A DNA stretch of 64,000 nt, from the NCBI GenBank assembly GCA_003161435.1, contig PMOS01000007.1:1-64000 (forward strand). The letters are read 5' to 3'. This stretch comes from Vulcanimicrobiota bacterium (GTDB lineage: Bacteria > Vulcanimicrobiota > Vulcanimicrobiia > Vulcanimicrobiales > Vulcanimicrobiaceae). Of this stretch, positions 62,305 to 64,000 are shown one piece after another. The position numbers and the translations under genes are program-made. Below the pieces are notes generated by a model. That model saw only the letters and a program-made list of their open reading frames with translations, was not told the origin of the DNA and did no database searches. How positions within the stretch are numbered: the stretch's first letter is position 1; the number at the start of each line of letters is the position of its first letter.

Positions 62305-63179
62305 TTGGCGCTCGCCGGGCTCCCGAACAGGCCGCTGGGCCGGATCAGCAGCACGACAATCATCACCAGGAAGATCAGCGTGTCGTTGAAGGCCGGGAAG
62401 ATCACCGCACCCAGCGTCTGCAAGAGTCCGATCGCGAAGCCGGTGATCACCGAGCCGCCGATCGAGCCGAGCCCACCGATGACGACGATCGCGAAGGTGT
62501 TGATGATGATCTTGTCGCCCATCGTCGGCTCGACGTTCTGGTTGGGCGCCGCCAGCACGCCGGCGAGCGCGGCCAGCGCGACGCCGACCGCGAAGGTGAT
62601 CGAGACGAGCCGTTGCGTGTCGATGCCCAGCGCGCGCACCAGCGTCGGCGCTTCGGTCGCGGCGCGGATGCGCGCGCCGACCGGCGTGCGCTCGAGCACG
62701 AACCAAACGACGGCGCACACCGCGATCGCAGCGCCGATCACGAACAGACGATATGTCGGGAACACGGTGAAGCCGAGGTTGGTGACGCCGGCCAGCGACG
62801 GCGGCGCCGAGTACGGCGATCCGAGCGCGCCCGCGGCGAGGCGCATCGCGTCCTCGATGATCAGCACGAGCGCGAACGTGAAGAGCAGACCGTAGAGCGG
62901 ATCGAGTCCGTAGAGCCGGCGCAGGAACGCCACCTCGACCAGCAGCCCGAACACGCCGACGACGACCGGTGCGACCACCAGCGCGGCATAGAAGGGCAGG
63001 TGGAACAACTGTGCACCGTAGTACGCGACAAAGGCGCCGAGCATGAACATCGCGCCGTGCGCGAAGTTCACGATCCGCAGCATCCCGAAGATCACGCTCA
63101 GGCCCAGCGCCAACAGGGCGAAGTACGCCCCGTTGACGAGGCCGTTGAACGCCTGCGTGAGGAGGTAGTCCGGGGTCAG
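62301..63179 (-). CDS. livH: Branched-chain amino-acid ABC permease LivH-like, probable CTG start
   Basis: A 292-residue permease from the CTG at 63179. The N-terminal QAFNGLVNGAYFALLALGLS, which is the first conserved helix, would be largely lost from the first ordinary start (TTG 63113). The motifs GMLRIVNFAHGAMFMLGAF and GARIRAATEAPTLVRALGID are clear. The CTG begins one base after the TAG of the binder gene, with AGAAGGA about ten bases upstream. Confidence 0.9.
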   Translation of the reverse strand: MTPDYLLTQAFNGLVNGAYFALLALGLSVIFGMLRIVNFAHGAMFMLGAFVAYYGAQLFHLPFYAALVVAPVVVGVFGLLVEVAFLRRLYGLDPLYGLLFTFALVLIIEDAMRLAAGALGSPYSAPPSLAGVTNLGFTVFPTYRLFVIGAAIAVCAVVWFVLERTPVGARIRAATEAPTLVRALGIDTQRLVSITFAVGVALAALAGVLAAPNQNVEPTMGDKIIINTFAIVVIGGLGSIGGSVITGFAIGLLQTLGAVIFPAFNDTLIFLVMIVVLLIRPSGLFGSPASAK

Positions 63180-63180
63180 G

Positions 63181-64000
63181 CTACCAGTCCTTCTTGCACA
63201 CCGACTGCGACTCGGGACGGAACGCGCGGGCCGGCGGGATGACCTGCACGACCTTGAACCACGCGTGCGGCTCCTTCACTTCTTCCTTGGGCAGCACGTC
63301 GACGACGTACATCTCGTGCAGCACGCGATGATCGCGGGCTCGCCACTCGCCGCCGCGCGCGTAGAAGTCGTTGAACTGCCGGCCGTCCAGGTACTGCTGG
63401 ATCTTGTCCGCGTCGGTCGAGCCGACCGCCTTGACCGCGCTCAGCCATTGCCACGCCGCCGAGTAGTCGGCCGCCTGGATGTCGGTCGGGCGCAGTCCGT
63501 TCATGCGCTTGGCGTATTTGTCGGCCCACGCGCGCGCCTGCTTGTCGTAGTTCCAGTACCAAGACGTCGTGATGCGCGAACCGGCGAAGACGTCGGGCAA
63601 GGCGTCGACATCGCTCAAGAACAGCAGGCCGACGGCGATCTTCATCGTCTTGTCGACGCCGAACTGCTTCGCTTGCTTCATCGAGTTCACCGTGTCCGCA
63701 CCGGCGTTGAACAGTCCGAGCACCTGCGCGCCCGAGTTCTTGGCGGCCAACAAGTACGACGAGAAGTCGGTCGTCGGTCCGAACGGGTAGAGATCGGCCT
63801 TCTGAACTTTACCGCCTTTGTCTTCGATTGCGGCGGTAAAATCAGACAGCATCTGCTGTCCGAACGCGTAGTTGGCGACCAGCGCGTACCACGTCTTGCC
63901 GTTCGACGCCGACGCGATGTTCGAACCGGTCGAGTGCGCGAGCGCGTAGGTGTCGTACGCATAGTGGTACGTGTAGCGGTTGCAATTCGCACCGGTCACC
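63181..64000 (-). CDS. Branched-chain amino-acid type substrate-binding protein (partial, 5' end outside window)
   Basis: The C-terminal 270 or so residues of a periplasmic-binding-protein type 6 (LIV) receptor. The frame is open to the window edge, so the signal peptide is missing. YALVANYAFGQQMLSDFTAA, then GAQVLGLFNAGADTVNSMKQ and YAKRMNGLRPTDIQAADYSA are typical. It is the first gene of binder-livH-livM; livG-livF are 1.8 kb away on the opposite strand. The ligand may be an amino acid or another small organic compound. Confidence 0.88.
   Translation of the reverse strand, partial: VTGANCNRYTYHYAYDTYALAHSTGSNIASASNGKTWYALVANYAFGQQMLSDFTAAIEDKGGKVQKADLYPFGPTTDFSSYLLAAKNSGAQVLGLFNAGADTVNSMKQAKQFGVDKTMKIAVGLLFLSDVDALPDVFAGSRITTSWYWNYDKQARAWADKYAKRMNGLRPTDIQAADYSAAWQWLSAVKAVGSTDADKIQQYLDGRQFNDFYARGGEWRARDHRVLHEMYVVDVLPKEEVKEPHAWFKVVQVIPPARAFRPESQSVCKKDW

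Overview
The window is a GC-rich bacterial chromosome segment with densely packed genes, many start/stop overlaps and frequent GTG, TTG and apparently CTG start codons. It combines diderm markers (an Mla lipid-transport set, mlaE-mlaF-mlaD) with features familiar from monoderm lineages: a PASTA-domain Ser/Thr kinase beside a class B PBP, a c-di-AMP (ydaO-type) riboswitch before an NlpC/P60 gene, a SpoIID-like protein, and a STAS and a SpoIIE-type phosphatase. That mixture suggests an uncultivated diderm of the Terrabacteria side, most like Candidatus Eremiobacterota (WPS-2). This is an inference from gene content; no marker gene here settles it.

Layout. 1-3340: riboswitch and NlpC/P60 hydrolase, small membrane protein, tRNA-Gln with a rearranged partial copy, TPR protein, NTF2-like protein, STAS protein. 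3339-9013: glcF (minus), then ilvD-thrC-thrB as a branched-chain/threonine operon. 9023-16656: DoxX, DUF4126 and AIM24 proteins, a methyltransferase-glycosyltransferase fusion with a 48-residue leader gene, an Fe-ADH, a Xer recombinase and a tiny lmo0937-type membrane protein. 16653-21789 (minus): panE and an rph-coiled coil-mlaE-mlaF-mlaD operon. 21891-30657: glmS, rpoZ, gmk, NFACT (RqcH-like), a ParS/RES toxin-antitoxin pair, HPt and hybrid histidine kinase genes. 30766-39736 (minus): a nine-gene chain, unknown Cys protein-PBP-pknB-ruvC-ruvA-ruvB-spoIID-pilZ-queA. 39796-41082: a non-canonical NRAMP transporter.

41145-44062 is a mobile element of about 2.9 kb. It has terminal inverted repeats, a 6-8 bp direct repeat at its borders, paired internal iterons at both ends, a SWIM/DDE transposase, a zinc-ribbon protein, a coiled-coil protein, a membrane protein, its own consensus-like promoters, a strong terminator and a tRNA-Asp-like structure lacking a D-arm. 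Removing it restores an open frame in the flanking host DNA.

44252-50745: free methionine-R-sulfoxide reductase, ModE-like regulator, TRAP solute-binding protein, CoA-transferase and enoyl-CoA hydratase, a SpoIIE-type phosphatase with a Crp-like regulator, and a PII-like protein. 50792-56122 (minus): two Ni/Co-type transporters, two DUF4331 proteins and a TPR protein in one apparent operon that may run on into the PII-like gene. 56278-64000: dtd, an alcohol dehydrogenase of the HOT type, livG-livF (plus), an epimerase and DUF302 gene, an MFS remnant, and livM, livH and a truncated solute-binding gene (minus), which together make a branched-chain amino-acid type ABC importer split into two divergent blocks.
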